Shown in pieces: positions 17,192 through 24,600 of a stretch of DNA of 41,653 bases. The stretch is from Cryomorphaceae bacterium MED-G14 (GTDB taxonomy: Bacteria; Bacteroidota; Bacteroidia; Flavobacteriales; Flavobacteriaceae): contig NTKN01000004.1 in assembly GCA_002457715.1 (NCBI GenBank), positions 1-41,653 of the forward strand. Direction: 5' to 3'. The number at the start of each line of letters is the position of its first letter. Positions within the stretch are counted from its first letter, which is position 1. The notes under the pieces were generated by a model. It saw nothing but the letters and a program-made list of their open reading frames with translations. It was not told the DNA's origin and searched no databases. Both the position numbers and the translations under genes were made by a program.

Positions 17192-17718
17192 TTAATTTTT
17201 TTTGGGTTATATAACATTCCTGTGCATAAACACATTTTTCTTTTTGTTCTCTGAAGAATATCGTAATTTTTACATGTCTGACAACCTTTCCAGAACTCTT
17301 TATCATCTGTCAACTCAGAAAAAGTTACAGGTTTATATCCTAAACTATAATTAATTTTCATTACGGCTAGACCTGTAGTAATTCCAAATATTTTTGTATC
17401 GGGATATTTTTCTTTTGAATAATTGAAAGTTTTTTTCTTTATTTTTTTTGCGAGACCTATTCCTCTGTATTCAGGTGATACAATAAGTCCAGAATGAGCA
17501 ACATATTTACCATGTCCCCATATTTCAATGTAACAAAAACCTGCAAATTTTTTATCATCAATTGCTATAATTGCATTGTTGTTCCTAATTTTCGTTTCAA
17601 TATATTCGGGTGTTCTTAAAGCAATGCCAGTTCCTCTTACTTTTGCTGAATCCGAAATGGTATCAGAAATGATTTTACAATATTTTATGTGCTTCAAAGA
17701 AGCTATTTCAATTTTCAA
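17188..17718 (-). CDS. GNAT acyltransferase, candidate N-acylglutamate synthase, with Cys4 tail
   Basis: The 176-residue protein has a GNAT fold with the acyl-CoA pyrophosphate loop RGIGLA at 85-90 and a beta-bulge block AHSGLIVSPEYRG before it. It heads the arginine operon, overlapping argG by four bases, and no other gene here could make N-acylglutamate. GNAT proteins at this position in Bacteroidota have been linked by mutant phenotypes to the missing glutamate N-acyltransferase step (as I recall, BT3761 of Bacteroides thetaiotaomicron); by that analogy this one probably acylates glutamate, with succinyl-CoA predicted from the ArgF' specificity residue. The tail carries C146, C149, C163 and C165, a possible zinc site. 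The start is TTG, because no in-frame ATG or GTG is near. Confidence 0.82.
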   Translation of the reverse strand: MKIEIASLKHIKYCKIISDTISDSAKVRGTGIALRTPEYIETKIRNNNAIIAIDDKKFAGFCYIEIWGHGKYVAHSGLIVSPEYRGIGLAKKIKKKTFNYSKEKYPDTKIFGITTGLAVMKINYSLGYKPVTFSELTDDKEFWKGCQTCKNYDILQRTKRKMCLCTGMLYNPKKIK

Positions 17719-17764
17719 TTTTAAAGTTTTTAATTAATTTGTGAATATAATATCAAACAGATAT

Positions 17765-17827
17765 ATGAATGTACATCTACTGGCGACGTACGTTACTGGG
17801 TTTACGTTGAATTGTAAAATTTATTGA
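17765..17827 (+). other. GC-richer island with hairpin in the arg/pabB intergenic region
   Basis: The 173-base gap between the arg operon and pabB is otherwise extremely AT-rich, but about 17776-17812 is roughly half G+C. On the plus strand 17784-17790 pairs with 17803-17809 (seven pairs, one G-U) around a 12-base loop; the minus strand version has a mismatch. TACTGG and TACGTT each occur twice in it. Two short plus-strand ORFs cross it: 17765-17827 (20 codons) and 17769-17810 (13 codons, three Arg codons of the CGN type that this genome rarely uses). No function is recognised. A structured leader or small RNA, or a relic of foreign DNA, are both possible. Confidence 0.4.
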
Positions 17828-17847
17828 TATCACAATGCAAATATCAA
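17824..17847. promoter_or_regulatory. Inverted repeat, candidate operator between arg operon and pabB
   Basis: TTGATAT (17824-17830) and ATATCAA (17841-17847) are perfect 7-base inverted arms separated by 10 bases, about one helical turn plus arm length, as for a dimeric regulator. The right arm overlaps the candidate minus-strand -7 element of the arg operon, so a bound protein could block arg transcription. A further copy of the half-site (ATATCAA) lies near 17750. It does not resemble the E. coli ARG box. Confidence 0.4.
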
Positions 17848-17866
17848 AAAAAAATATTAAACAAAA
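17838..17866 (-). promoter_or_regulatory. Candidate promoter of the arginine operon
   Basis: On the minus strand GATATTTG (17838-17845) matches seven of eight positions of TAnnTTTG (counting the free positions), with TTTTG at 17862-17866 sixteen bases upstream as a possible -33 element. Transcription would start near 17830 and give a leader of about 110 bases carrying the GC-richer island. Confidence 0.35.
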
Positions 17867-17879
17867 TATTTTTTATAAT

Positions 17880-17887
17880 TATTTTTA
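17880..17887 (+). promoter_or_regulatory. TAnnTTTA element four bases before pabB start
   Basis: TATTTTTA differs from TAnnTTTG only in the last base and ends four bases before the TTG start of pabB. Alone it would be weak in such AT-rich DNA, but the same spacing recurs before tauE, tilS, pcm and smpB. Confidence 0.3.
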
Positions 17888-17891
17888 ATTA

Positions 17892-19163
17892 TTGGAAAGA
17901 TTAAATAAAGTTTTTACGGTTGATGACATTGAGGGTTTTAAAAGAAAAATTATTCATATTTCTACTCATTTTGAAAACTCTATTATTCTAAACTCAAATT
18001 ATTCAAGTACTGATTATGATTTAATTTTTGCATATGGAATTCATTCTTTTTTGTCTTCAAATAAAAATTCTCTTAAAAAATTAGACGATTATGTTTCCCA
18101 ATGCAAAGATTGGTTATTTGGTTTTTTTTCTTATGATTTAAAAAACGAAATTGAACCTTTGAAAAGTCAAAATTTACTTTGTCATGATCTTCCAAATGTT
18201 TATTTTTTTCAACCTAAGGTTATTATAACTATTAATGAAAATACAGTTGATTTAAAATATGTTTCAGGAATAAAACCTTTTGACGAATTAAATAAGATTC
18301 TAAATTTTAAATATTCTTTTAAAAACCAATCTGTCAAAAATAGTTTAGAGCTAAGATTAAAAAAAAGTGATTATGTGAAGTCGATAAATAAAATTAAAGA
18401 ACATATAAGAATTGGAGATATTTATGAACTTAATTTTTGTATTGATTATCATTCTAATGACATAATTATAGATCCAGTTAAATCATATATTTCTCTTAAT
18501 TCCCAGACCGAATCTCCCATGAGTGCTTTCATTAAATTAAAATCTTTCTATTTATTATCCTCATCACCAGAAAGATTTATTAAAAAGAAAAATAATAAAA
18601 TAAAAACTCAACCAATTAAAGGAACTATTAGAAGAGAAAATGACATTAATAATGATTTAAGAAACATTAATTATTTAAACAATAATTCTAAAGAACTATC
18701 GGAAAATCATATGATAGTTGACTTAGTAAGAAATGACTTATCTAGAATTGCAAAAAAAGGCACAGTCACAGTTAAAGAACTTTCAACATTATATTCTTTC
18801 AAGAATGTACACCAATTAATTTCAACAGTTGAAGCTGAGATAAGTAATTCAACAAAGATTTCAAAAATTTTAGAAAGCACATTTCCCATGGGGAGTATGA
18901 CAGGTGCACCCAAAATTAGATCAATGGAATTAATTGAGGAATTTGAAAAAACTCAAAGAGGTATATATAGTGGTGCAGTTGGATATATTACCCCAAAAAA
19001 AGATTTTGATTTTAATGTTGTAATTAGATCAATAATTTATGACTCTCAAAGAAATAATTTAAATATTAATGTTGGAAGTGCCATAACATTTGCCTCAGAT
19101 CCTGATCAAGAATTTAATGAGTGTAAACTTAAGGCTGAAGCAATGATTAGTTCATTGAAATAG
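17892..19163 (+). CDS. pabB: Aminodeoxychorismate synthase component I (chorismate-binding enzyme)
   Basis: The 423-residue protein is a chorismate-utilising enzyme: SSSPERF at 223-229, PIKGT at 241-245, ENHMIVDLVRNDL, FPMGSMTGAPK and the C-terminal INVGSAITFASDPDQEF. The Lys in PIKGT (K243) is the nucleophile typical of PabB; TrpE has Ala there (PIAGT). It should convert chorismate plus ammonia into 4-amino-4-deoxychorismate for folate. An amidotransferase partner (PabA) is not in the window. The TTG start is forced, since a stop lies two codons upstream in frame and no ATG is near. tilS follows after 12 bases. Confidence 0.88.
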   Translation: MERLNKVFTVDDIEGFKRKIIHISTHFENSIILNSNYSSTDYDLIFAYGIHSFLSSNKNSLKKLDDYVSQCKDWLFGFFSYDLKNEIEPLKSQNLLCHDLPNVYFFQPKVIITINENTVDLKYVSGIKPFDELNKILNFKYSFKNQSVKNSLELRLKKSDYVKSINKIKEHIRIGDIYELNFCIDYHSNDIIIDPVKSYISLNSQTESPMSAFIKLKSFYLLSSSPERFIKKKNNKIKTQPIKGTIRRENDINNDLRNINYLNNNSKELSENHMIVDLVRNDLSRIAKKGTVTVKELSTLYSFKNVHQLISTVEAEISNSTKISKILESTFPMGSMTGAPKIRSMELIEEFEKTQRGIYSGAVGYITPKKDFDFNVVIRSIIYDSQRNNLNINVGSAITFASDPDQEFNECKLKAEAMISSLK

Positions 19164-19171
19164 TATATTTG
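19164..19171 (+). promoter_or_regulatory. Internal promoter element before tilS
   Basis: TATATTTG is an exact TAnnTTTG match located between the pabB stop and the tilS ATG, ending four bases before that ATG. It could drive a separate, nearly leaderless tilS-dsbD transcript in addition to read-through from pabB. Confidence 0.4.
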
Positions 19172-19175
19172 AATT

Positions 19176-20438
19176 ATGCTAAATAGATTTAAGAAGAGAT
19201 TTAAAAATCTAAAACAGAAATTACTTGTCTCAGTTAGTGGAGGTTTAGATAGTATGGTTTTGTGTGATCTTTTATTAAAATTGAATTTAGATTTTTCAAT
19301 TGCGCATGTAAATTATAAGTTAAGGGGAAAGGAAAGCGATTTTGATGAAAATTTTGTAAAGAATTATGCTAATCAAAAAAAAATTAATTTTTATACAATA
19401 TCTCATGATTTGTCAACTTACAATAAATCTATTCAAGCTAAAGCTAGAGAAATAAGATATAATTATTTATATAAACTTAAAGATGAAAATAAATTCGATT
19501 ATATTTTAACCGGACACCATTTTGATGATAATATTGAAACTGTTTTTTTGAATCTGCTCAGAGGGAAAAAGAATAATTCATTCTTAGGAATAAGAGAAAA
19601 ACATAATTGTCTTTTAAGACCACTTATAATTTTTACTAAAGAGGATATAAAAAAATATGCACTCGAATACAATTTATCATGGAGGGATGATTCAACTAAC
19701 AAGGAAAATAAATACGAAAGAAATAAAATTAGAAATTTAATTATCCCAGTAATAAATAAAATCAATACTCAATACAGAACTAATTTCAAGGATCTTTTTG
19801 AAATTGCAAATCTTGAATTCAATATAAAAAACAGATATTTTAATGTTGACTTATCTAAATATTTTAAAGAAAATAAATCAGGTCAATTATTGTCAAAGAA
19901 AAAATTTTGGAAAGCTTTTGATTTCGAATCTTTTGAGTTCGAATATTTTCAAAGATTTGGTTTTTTTGATAAAATGGAATTATTTAAGATTTTAAGATCT
20001 GATTCTGGAAAATTAATAAGATCTGATTCACATACTATATTATCTAATAGGGACCATATTATTATTTATAAAAATTATTCAGAAATAATTGATGAATTTT
20101 TATTAAATAATGGATCAAATGATTATCCGATAAAGATTGATCTAGTTTTTTCGCAAAGTGCTTCAAAACCATCAAGAAATCATATCTGTATTTCTGAAAA
20201 TGTTGATAAACCACTTAAGCTAAGGAGATGGAAAGAAGGGGATTACTTCTATCCTAATGGAATGATTGGTAAAAAAAAGCTCAGTAAATTTTTTAAAGAT
20301 GAAAAAATGTCGATTTTTGACAAGCAAAATCAATGGATTCTGTCAAATTATAAAGATGAAGTATTATGGATAGTTGGGTTAAGAGCAGACAGAAGAAATT
20401 TAGTAAAAAATGGTAAATGTATAAGAGTATCTATCTAG
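19176..20438 (+). CDS. tilS: tRNA(Ile)-lysidine synthase
   Basis: TilS converts C34 of the CAU-anticodon tRNA-Ile to lysidine so that it reads AUA codons, which matters in so AT-rich a genome. The 420-residue protein has the P-loop VSVSGGLDSM (SGGLDS at 21-26), GHHFDDNIETVFLNLLRG, the RDDSTN block and, in the C-terminal domain, LRRWKEGDYFYPNGMIGKKKLSKFFKD. Its last 22 bases overlap dsbD. Confidence 0.95.
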   Translation: MLNRFKKRFKNLKQKLLVSVSGGLDSMVLCDLLLKLNLDFSIAHVNYKLRGKESDFDENFVKNYANQKKINFYTISHDLSTYNKSIQAKAREIRYNYLYKLKDENKFDYILTGHHFDDNIETVFLNLLRGKKNNSFLGIREKHNCLLRPLIIFTKEDIKKYALEYNLSWRDDSTNKENKYERNKIRNLIIPVINKINTQYRTNFKDLFEIANLEFNIKNRYFNVDLSKYFKENKSGQLLSKKKFWKAFDFESFEFEYFQRFGFFDKMELFKILRSDSGKLIRSDSHTILSNRDHIIIYKNYSEIIDEFLLNNGSNDYPIKIDLVFSQSASKPSRNHICISENVDKPLKLRRWKEGDYFYPNGMIGKKKLSKFFKDEKMSIFDKQNQWILSNYKDEVLWIVGLRADRRNLVKNGKCIRVSI

Positions 20439-22366
20439 TTTTACTTTTTTTAGCTAATTTAATATGTTCTCAGGACAACCCTATTAATTGGTCAACATCT
20501 GTAATAGACAATGGAAATAATGAGTATACACTTGTTACCAAAGGTGAAATCAAAGAAGGGTGGAGGTTATATGCACAAACTCTTCCTGAAGGTGGAGCTC
20601 TTCCTACTGAGTTTGTATTTGAAGATGAATCTCCGTTTAGTTTTTATGGAAATGTTGTTGAACCAACACCTATAACCAAGTTTGATCCAATATTCAATAT
20701 GGGTCAATCCTATTTTATTGATGATATAACTTATTATCAAGATGTTATAGTAAAAGAAGATTATTCTAGTGAAATTATTAATCAAAAACTTTTTTATCAA
20801 GTTTGCGATGATAGAGTCTGCATATTCAGAGATGTTGACTTAGAGTTTAATTTAACGTCTAATTCATTTATTTCTTTAAAATCCTTTGATTACAACTCTG
20901 TAAGTAGTGATTTAATAAAAGATTTTGGAAATAAAGAATTAATTATAAATAACATCTCTCTAGTTAGTGATGATAGCTTTTCAAGACGACTTAATATTCT
21001 TTTATTAGGACTTATAGGAGGTTTTTTAGCATTATTGACACCATGTGTTTTTCCGATGATTCCACTAACTGTTTCTTTTTTTTCTTCAAAAAATGAGAAT
21101 GCAAAATTTTATTCAATTTCATATGGTTTGTTTATTATATTGATTTATTTGTCCTTGAGTATTCCTTTTTATTTTCTTGAAAATATTAACCCTGAAATTC
21201 TTAATCAAATATCTACAAGTCCAGTTTTAAATTTTTTGTTTTTTACAATATTTATAGTTTTTGCTCTTTCACTTTTTGGATTATTTGAAATTACTTTACC
21301 TAATTCGTGGATTAATAGTGCAGATTCTAAATCAAATGTTTCAAAGGGGTTACTATCTACTTTTTTTATGTCTTTAACTCTTGTTTTAGTTTCCTTTTCT
21401 TGTACTGGACCAATACTTGGAACTTTACTGGTAGGAAGTATTTCAGGTGATGGAGGTTCTGTTGATCTTACTTATGGAATGTTAGGTTTTGGTATAGCTC
21501 TTTCAGTACCATTTACTCTGTTAGCTTTTTTTCCAAATGTATTAACCAAACTACCAAAGTCAGGTTCATGGACGAATTCTGTAAAAGTAGTTTTAGGTTT
21601 TATAGAGTTAGCCTTAGCTTTTAAGTTTTTATCGAATGTGGATTTAGTTCAAGGTTGGGGTATATTAAAGAGAGAACTTTTTGTTTTAATTTGGGTGATA
21701 ATATTTATTGCATGTGGAATATATCTTTTAAAAGATCTAAGAAAAAGTTTTTCATCAATTATAAGTTTAAAATCTCTAATTGCTACATTTTTTATATTAA
21801 CCGGTTTTTTTATGTCTAAATCTCTTACTAACAACTCAGACACTAAACTTAGTTTTTTAAGTGGTTTATTACCTCCTGAGTTTTATTCAATCTATGAAGT
21901 TGAAAATGATTGTCCGTTATCCTTAGATTGTTATAAAAGCTTTGACAAGGGATTAGAATTAAGTAAAAAGTATAATAAACCAATTTTACTAGATTTTACT
22001 GGATGGGCTTGTGCAAACTGCAGAAGGGTAGAGGAGAACACTTGGTCAGATCCTGTAGTATATGATTTAATAAATAATAAATTCATTTTAATATCATTAT
22101 ACGTAGATGATAGGACCTACTTAGGTGATGATATAATAACTTTAAGAGATAAGAATGGTAATAAAAAGATATTAGAGACAGTAGGTGAAAAATGGTCAGC
22201 TTTTCAAACTCTAAACTTTAAAATTAATTCTCAACCATATTATGTCTTGATTTCACCTGATCTAAACATTTTAAACACACCAATTCAGTATACAGATACT
22301 GAAACTTATAAAAACTGGTTAAATGAGGGTTTAGAATCTTTTACTTCTCAAAATAAACTTCCTTAA
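20417..22366 (+). CDS. dsbD: Thiol:disulfide interchange protein DsbD
   Basis: DsbD moves electrons from cytoplasmic thioredoxin to periplasmic thiol proteins. The 649-residue protein has a signal peptide (about 1-18), an N-terminal alpha domain with C130 and C135 (CDDRVC), an eight-segment membrane domain from about 192 to 470 with the redox pair C210 (LLTPCVFPM) and C329 (SFSCTGP), and a C-terminal thioredoxin domain with WACANC (C532, C535). All three redox pairs are present, so it looks fully functional. It starts inside the tilS end and its own end overlaps the convergent nitroreductase gene by 26 bases. Confidence 0.94.
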   Translation: MYKSIYLVLLFLANLICSQDNPINWSTSVIDNGNNEYTLVTKGEIKEGWRLYAQTLPEGGALPTEFVFEDESPFSFYGNVVEPTPITKFDPIFNMGQSYFIDDITYYQDVIVKEDYSSEIINQKLFYQVCDDRVCIFRDVDLEFNLTSNSFISLKSFDYNSVSSDLIKDFGNKELIINNISLVSDDSFSRRLNILLLGLIGGFLALLTPCVFPMIPLTVSFFSSKNENAKFYSISYGLFIILIYLSLSIPFYFLENINPEILNQISTSPVLNFLFFTIFIVFALSLFGLFEITLPNSWINSADSKSNVSKGLLSTFFMSLTLVLVSFSCTGPILGTLLVGSISGDGGSVDLTYGMLGFGIALSVPFTLLAFFPNVLTKLPKSGSWTNSVKVVLGFIELALAFKFLSNVDLVQGWGILKRELFVLIWVIIFIACGIYLLKDLRKSFSSIISLKSLIATFFILTGFFMSKSLTNNSDTKLSFLSGLLPPEFYSIYEVENDCPLSLDCYKSFDKGLELSKKYNKPILLDFTGWACANCRRVEENTWSDPVVYDLINNKFILISLYVDDRTYLGDDIITLRDKNGNKKILETVGEKWSAFQTLNFKINSQPYYVLISPDLNILNTPIQYTDTETYKNWLNEGLESFTSQNKLP

Positions 22367-23066
22367 AAGGAACTCTAAATTGCTCCGAATAAATACCTTT
22401 TTCAGATCTTATTCCACATCCAATTATCATATTTATTTCTGCTGAACTTGGAAGATTAAGAATTTTTTTTGCTCTTACAGAATCAAAACCTTCCATTGGA
22501 CAGGTGTCATAACCTGAAGATCTCATACTAAGCATGAAGTTTTGAGCAGCCAATGCAGCACTTTTATGAACAACAACTCTTAAATCTGATGAAGTAACTT
22601 GTCTATACATTGGTCTAAATAACCCTATAATAGATACATTTAAATATTTTAAATACCCTGTAATTTTCAAGAAGTTGCCATAAAGAGTTGGAATCAATAA
22701 TTTGTAATAATTAACAGCATTCTTTTTCTTTTTCAGTGATTTTTCATCACTTAAATCTTTGAATTTTTCTAATATAAAATTTAAATTAAAATCTCTTCTT
22801 TTTTTCCATAAATCCTTTCTGGTTACAATAACTACAAATTGATTGGCTGTTTTTGCAGCAGGTTGATCAAAACATGATTTAGAAATATTTGATTTTATTT
22901 CATCATTAATAACATGATAAAACTCCCACAATTGTAGATTACTACTATTGGGTGCTAAAGTTGCATTTTTAATACATTCTTTTACTGTTTCAGTATTGAT
23001 GTTTTTATTTAAAAAAAATCTTACTGATCTCCTGGATTTTATTACTTCATTAAAATCTTTAATCAT
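22341..23066 (-). CDS. Nitroreductase family flavoprotein
   Basis: A 241-residue FMN-dependent oxidoreductase. The family start VIKSRRSVRFF (residues 8-18) contains the phosphate-contacting RRSVR, followed by the LAPNSSNLQLWEFY block that binds flavin; near the C-terminus LSMRSSGYDTCPMEGFD and GCGIRSEKG fit the usual glycine-rich end. A lysine-rich insert of about 60 residues (near 95-155) separates the halves. The substrate is unknown; members reduce nitro compounds, quinones or unsaturated carbonyls with NAD(P)H. Its ATG overlaps the aldehyde dehydrogenase stop (ATGA), so the two act from one transcript, perhaps in detoxifying reactive carbonyls. Confidence 0.87.
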   Translation of the reverse strand: MIKDFNEVIKSRRSVRFFLNKNINTETVKECIKNATLAPNSSNLQLWEFYHVINDEIKSNISKSCFDQPAAKTANQFVVIVTRKDLWKKRRDFNLNFILEKFKDLSDEKSLKKKKNAVNYYKLLIPTLYGNFLKITGYLKYLNVSIIGLFRPMYRQVTSSDLRVVVHKSAALAAQNFMLSMRSSGYDTCPMEGFDSVRAKKILNLPSSAEINMIIGCGIRSEKGIYSEQFRVPFKEVYFEK

Positions 23067-24481
23067 GCTGATATATATCTAAAAATTTTTTTCATAATTC
23101 TAAATGAAAATGATTTTTCATCAACCTTGTATTTGAAATTCAGATCTAAGAATTTTGATTTAATAATATATGGTTTAAAATGGCTAAAAGTATTGAAAGA
23201 TTCTTTACCGTGATATTTACCTTGACCTGAATCTCCAATTCCACCAAAAGGTAGTTTGTGATTTATAATTTGTCCAATCGTATCATTAATTGCACCACCT
23301 CCAAAAGAAAAATCTCGCATTAGTTTTTCTCCAAATTTTTTTCTATTTGTAAAAACATAAAAAGCTAGTGGGTTTTTATAAAAATTTAAAATCTTGTATA
23401 ATTCATCATCATTATTATATTCGACAATTGGAAGAATAGGGCCAAAAATTTCTTCCTCAAGAAGTTTATTTTTATCATTTTTAATTTCAACAATTGTAGG
23501 TTCAAAAAACTTAGTTTTAACATCAAAATTTCCACCATAAATTATATTACTATTATCCACTAAATCTTTTAATCTTTCAACATGTTTTGAGCTTATAATT
23601 TTTGAATAGTTTGATGAATTATAGGAATCAGAATTATATATTTTTTTAAGTCTATTAATTAACAATCTTATAAATTTATCTTTGTTATTTTTATGACACA
23701 AAATAAAATCAGGAGCAATACAAGTTTGACCACAATTTAAAAATTTACCCCATACGATCCTTTTTACAGCAACATTTAAATTTACCTTTTCATCAATTAT
23801 ACAAGGATTTTTTCCTCCAAGTTCTAATGTTGTTGGAGTTAAATGTTCAGCAGCCTTCTTAGCTACAATTTTTCCGATTTGAGTGCTTCCGGTAAAAAAA
23901 ATATAATCCCATTTTAAATCTAGAAGATTTGAACCAATTTCAGGTCCTCCAAGCACAACACTTACATGTCTTTTATCAAAACTTTCTTTTATGATTTTTT
24001 TTAAAAGCTTAGATGTGTTTTCAGAATGTTCAGAAGGTTTTAATACTACAGTGTTTCCAGCTGCTACTGCTCCAATAATTGGTGAAATTGCCAGTTGAAA
24101 AGGATAATTCCATGGAGATATATTTAAAATTGTTCCGTATGGTTCAGGTAATATATAATCTGAAGACAAAAAATTAATTACAGAAGATGAAATTTTTTTT
24201 TTTGATGACCATTTTTTTATATTTTTTAGTGCTAGGTTTATTTCATTGTAAAGTAATGAGATTTCAGAAAAATAAGTTTCTGCTTCACTTTTACCTAAAT
24301 CATCATTTAAGGCTTTAAAAATTTGATTCTCATATTTAATAATATTTGACTTTAACCTCTTGAGTGAATTTATTCTAAATGATATTGGAAATGTCTTTTT
24401 TGAACTAAAAAATTCCTTTTGATCTTTGTATATATTGTAATATTCCTTCAATTTAAATGATAAAAATATATTTATTTTCAA
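23063..24481 (-). CDS. NAD(P)-dependent aldehyde dehydrogenase (class 3-like)
   Basis: The 472-residue protein has the ALDH hallmarks: ISPWNYPF near 121-128, FFTGST at 195-200, the general base E220 in LELGGKNP, and catalytic C254 in NCGQTCIAP. The short N-terminus and the hydrophobic/basic C-terminal tail (about 455-472) resemble class 3/fatty-aldehyde dehydrogenases, some of which sit on membranes. It likely oxidises medium- or long-chain aldehydes to acids; coniferyl aldehyde-type substrates are an alternative. The start codon is TTG, the only candidate in register. It is the first gene of a two-gene unit divergent from the ilv operon. Confidence 0.9.
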   Translation of the reverse strand: MKINIFLSFKLKEYYNIYKDQKEFFSSKKTFPISFRINSLKRLKSNIIKYENQIFKALNDDLGKSEAETYFSEISLLYNEINLALKNIKKWSSKKKISSSVINFLSSDYILPEPYGTILNISPWNYPFQLAISPIIGAVAAGNTVVLKPSEHSENTSKLLKKIIKESFDKRHVSVVLGGPEIGSNLLDLKWDYIFFTGSTQIGKIVAKKAAEHLTPTTLELGGKNPCIIDEKVNLNVAVKRIVWGKFLNCGQTCIAPDFILCHKNNKDKFIRLLINRLKKIYNSDSYNSSNYSKIISSKHVERLKDLVDNSNIIYGGNFDVKTKFFEPTIVEIKNDKNKLLEEEIFGPILPIVEYNNDDELYKILNFYKNPLAFYVFTNRKKFGEKLMRDFSFGGGAINDTIGQIINHKLPFGGIGDSGQGKYHGKESFNTFSHFKPYIIKSKFLDLNFKYKVDEKSFSFRIMKKIFRYISA

Positions 24482-24530
24482 TATAATAAGATATTATTAA
24501 ATTATTATAGAAAATTAAAAACATAAATAC

Positions 24531-24538
24531 TATATTTA
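24531..24538 (+). promoter_or_regulatory. Candidate -7 element of the ilv operon
   Basis: TATATTTA matches TAnnTTTG except for the final base. If used, transcription would begin near 24545, at the very start of the hairpin at 24545-24562. No convincing -33 element is visible, so this is tentative. Confidence 0.3.
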
Positions 24539-24544
24539 CTTTTC

Positions 24545-24570
24545 ACTCCATTTATATGGAGTTTTTTTTT
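24545..24570 (+). terminator. Terminator-like hairpin in the ilvD leader (candidate attenuator)
   Basis: ACTCCAT (24545-24551) and ATGGAGT (24556-24562) form a perfect 7-bp stem with a TTAT loop, followed on the plus strand by nine T (24562-24570). The T run is on the plus strand only, and no plus-strand gene lies upstream, so the only transcript it can act on is that of the ilv operon itself. The same 5' arm (24546-24553) can pair perfectly over eight bases with 24577-24584, which covers the ilvD start codon. Confidence 0.55.
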
Positions 24571-24578
24571 ACTCTAAA

Positions 24579-24600
24579 ATGGAGCTAAATAAATATAGTA
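24579..24600 (+). repeat. 22-base start-region repeat, copy 1 (ilvD)
   Basis: The first 22 bases of ilvD match the first 22 of ilvN (27953-27974) at 20 positions, both encoding MELNKY. The differences are at positions 6 and 20. See the copy at ilvN. Confidence 0.5.

Noticed and set aside
17121-17306. 61-codon frame across the acyltransferase/argG junction
   Set aside because: It is an out-of-frame reading of two clear genes. I considered a frameshift fusing them, but both proteins have complete ends and a normal 4-base overlap.
17787-17794. Palindrome ACGTACGT near the middle of the GC-richer island
   Set aside because: An 8-base palindrome alone is not enough to claim a regulator site; the hairpin through 17809 is the better description.
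17769-17810. 13-codon plus-strand ORF with three Arg codons as an arginine leader peptide
   Set aside because: The arginine operon is on the opposite strand, so it cannot act as a classical attenuator for it; kept only as part of the GC-richer island.
24556-24588. 10-codon ORF before ilvD as a branched-chain leader peptide
   Set aside because: It has one Leu and no Ile or Val codon, so it does not fit a codon-sensing attenuator, and most of it is the terminator T run. Mentioned only as overlapping the ilvD start.
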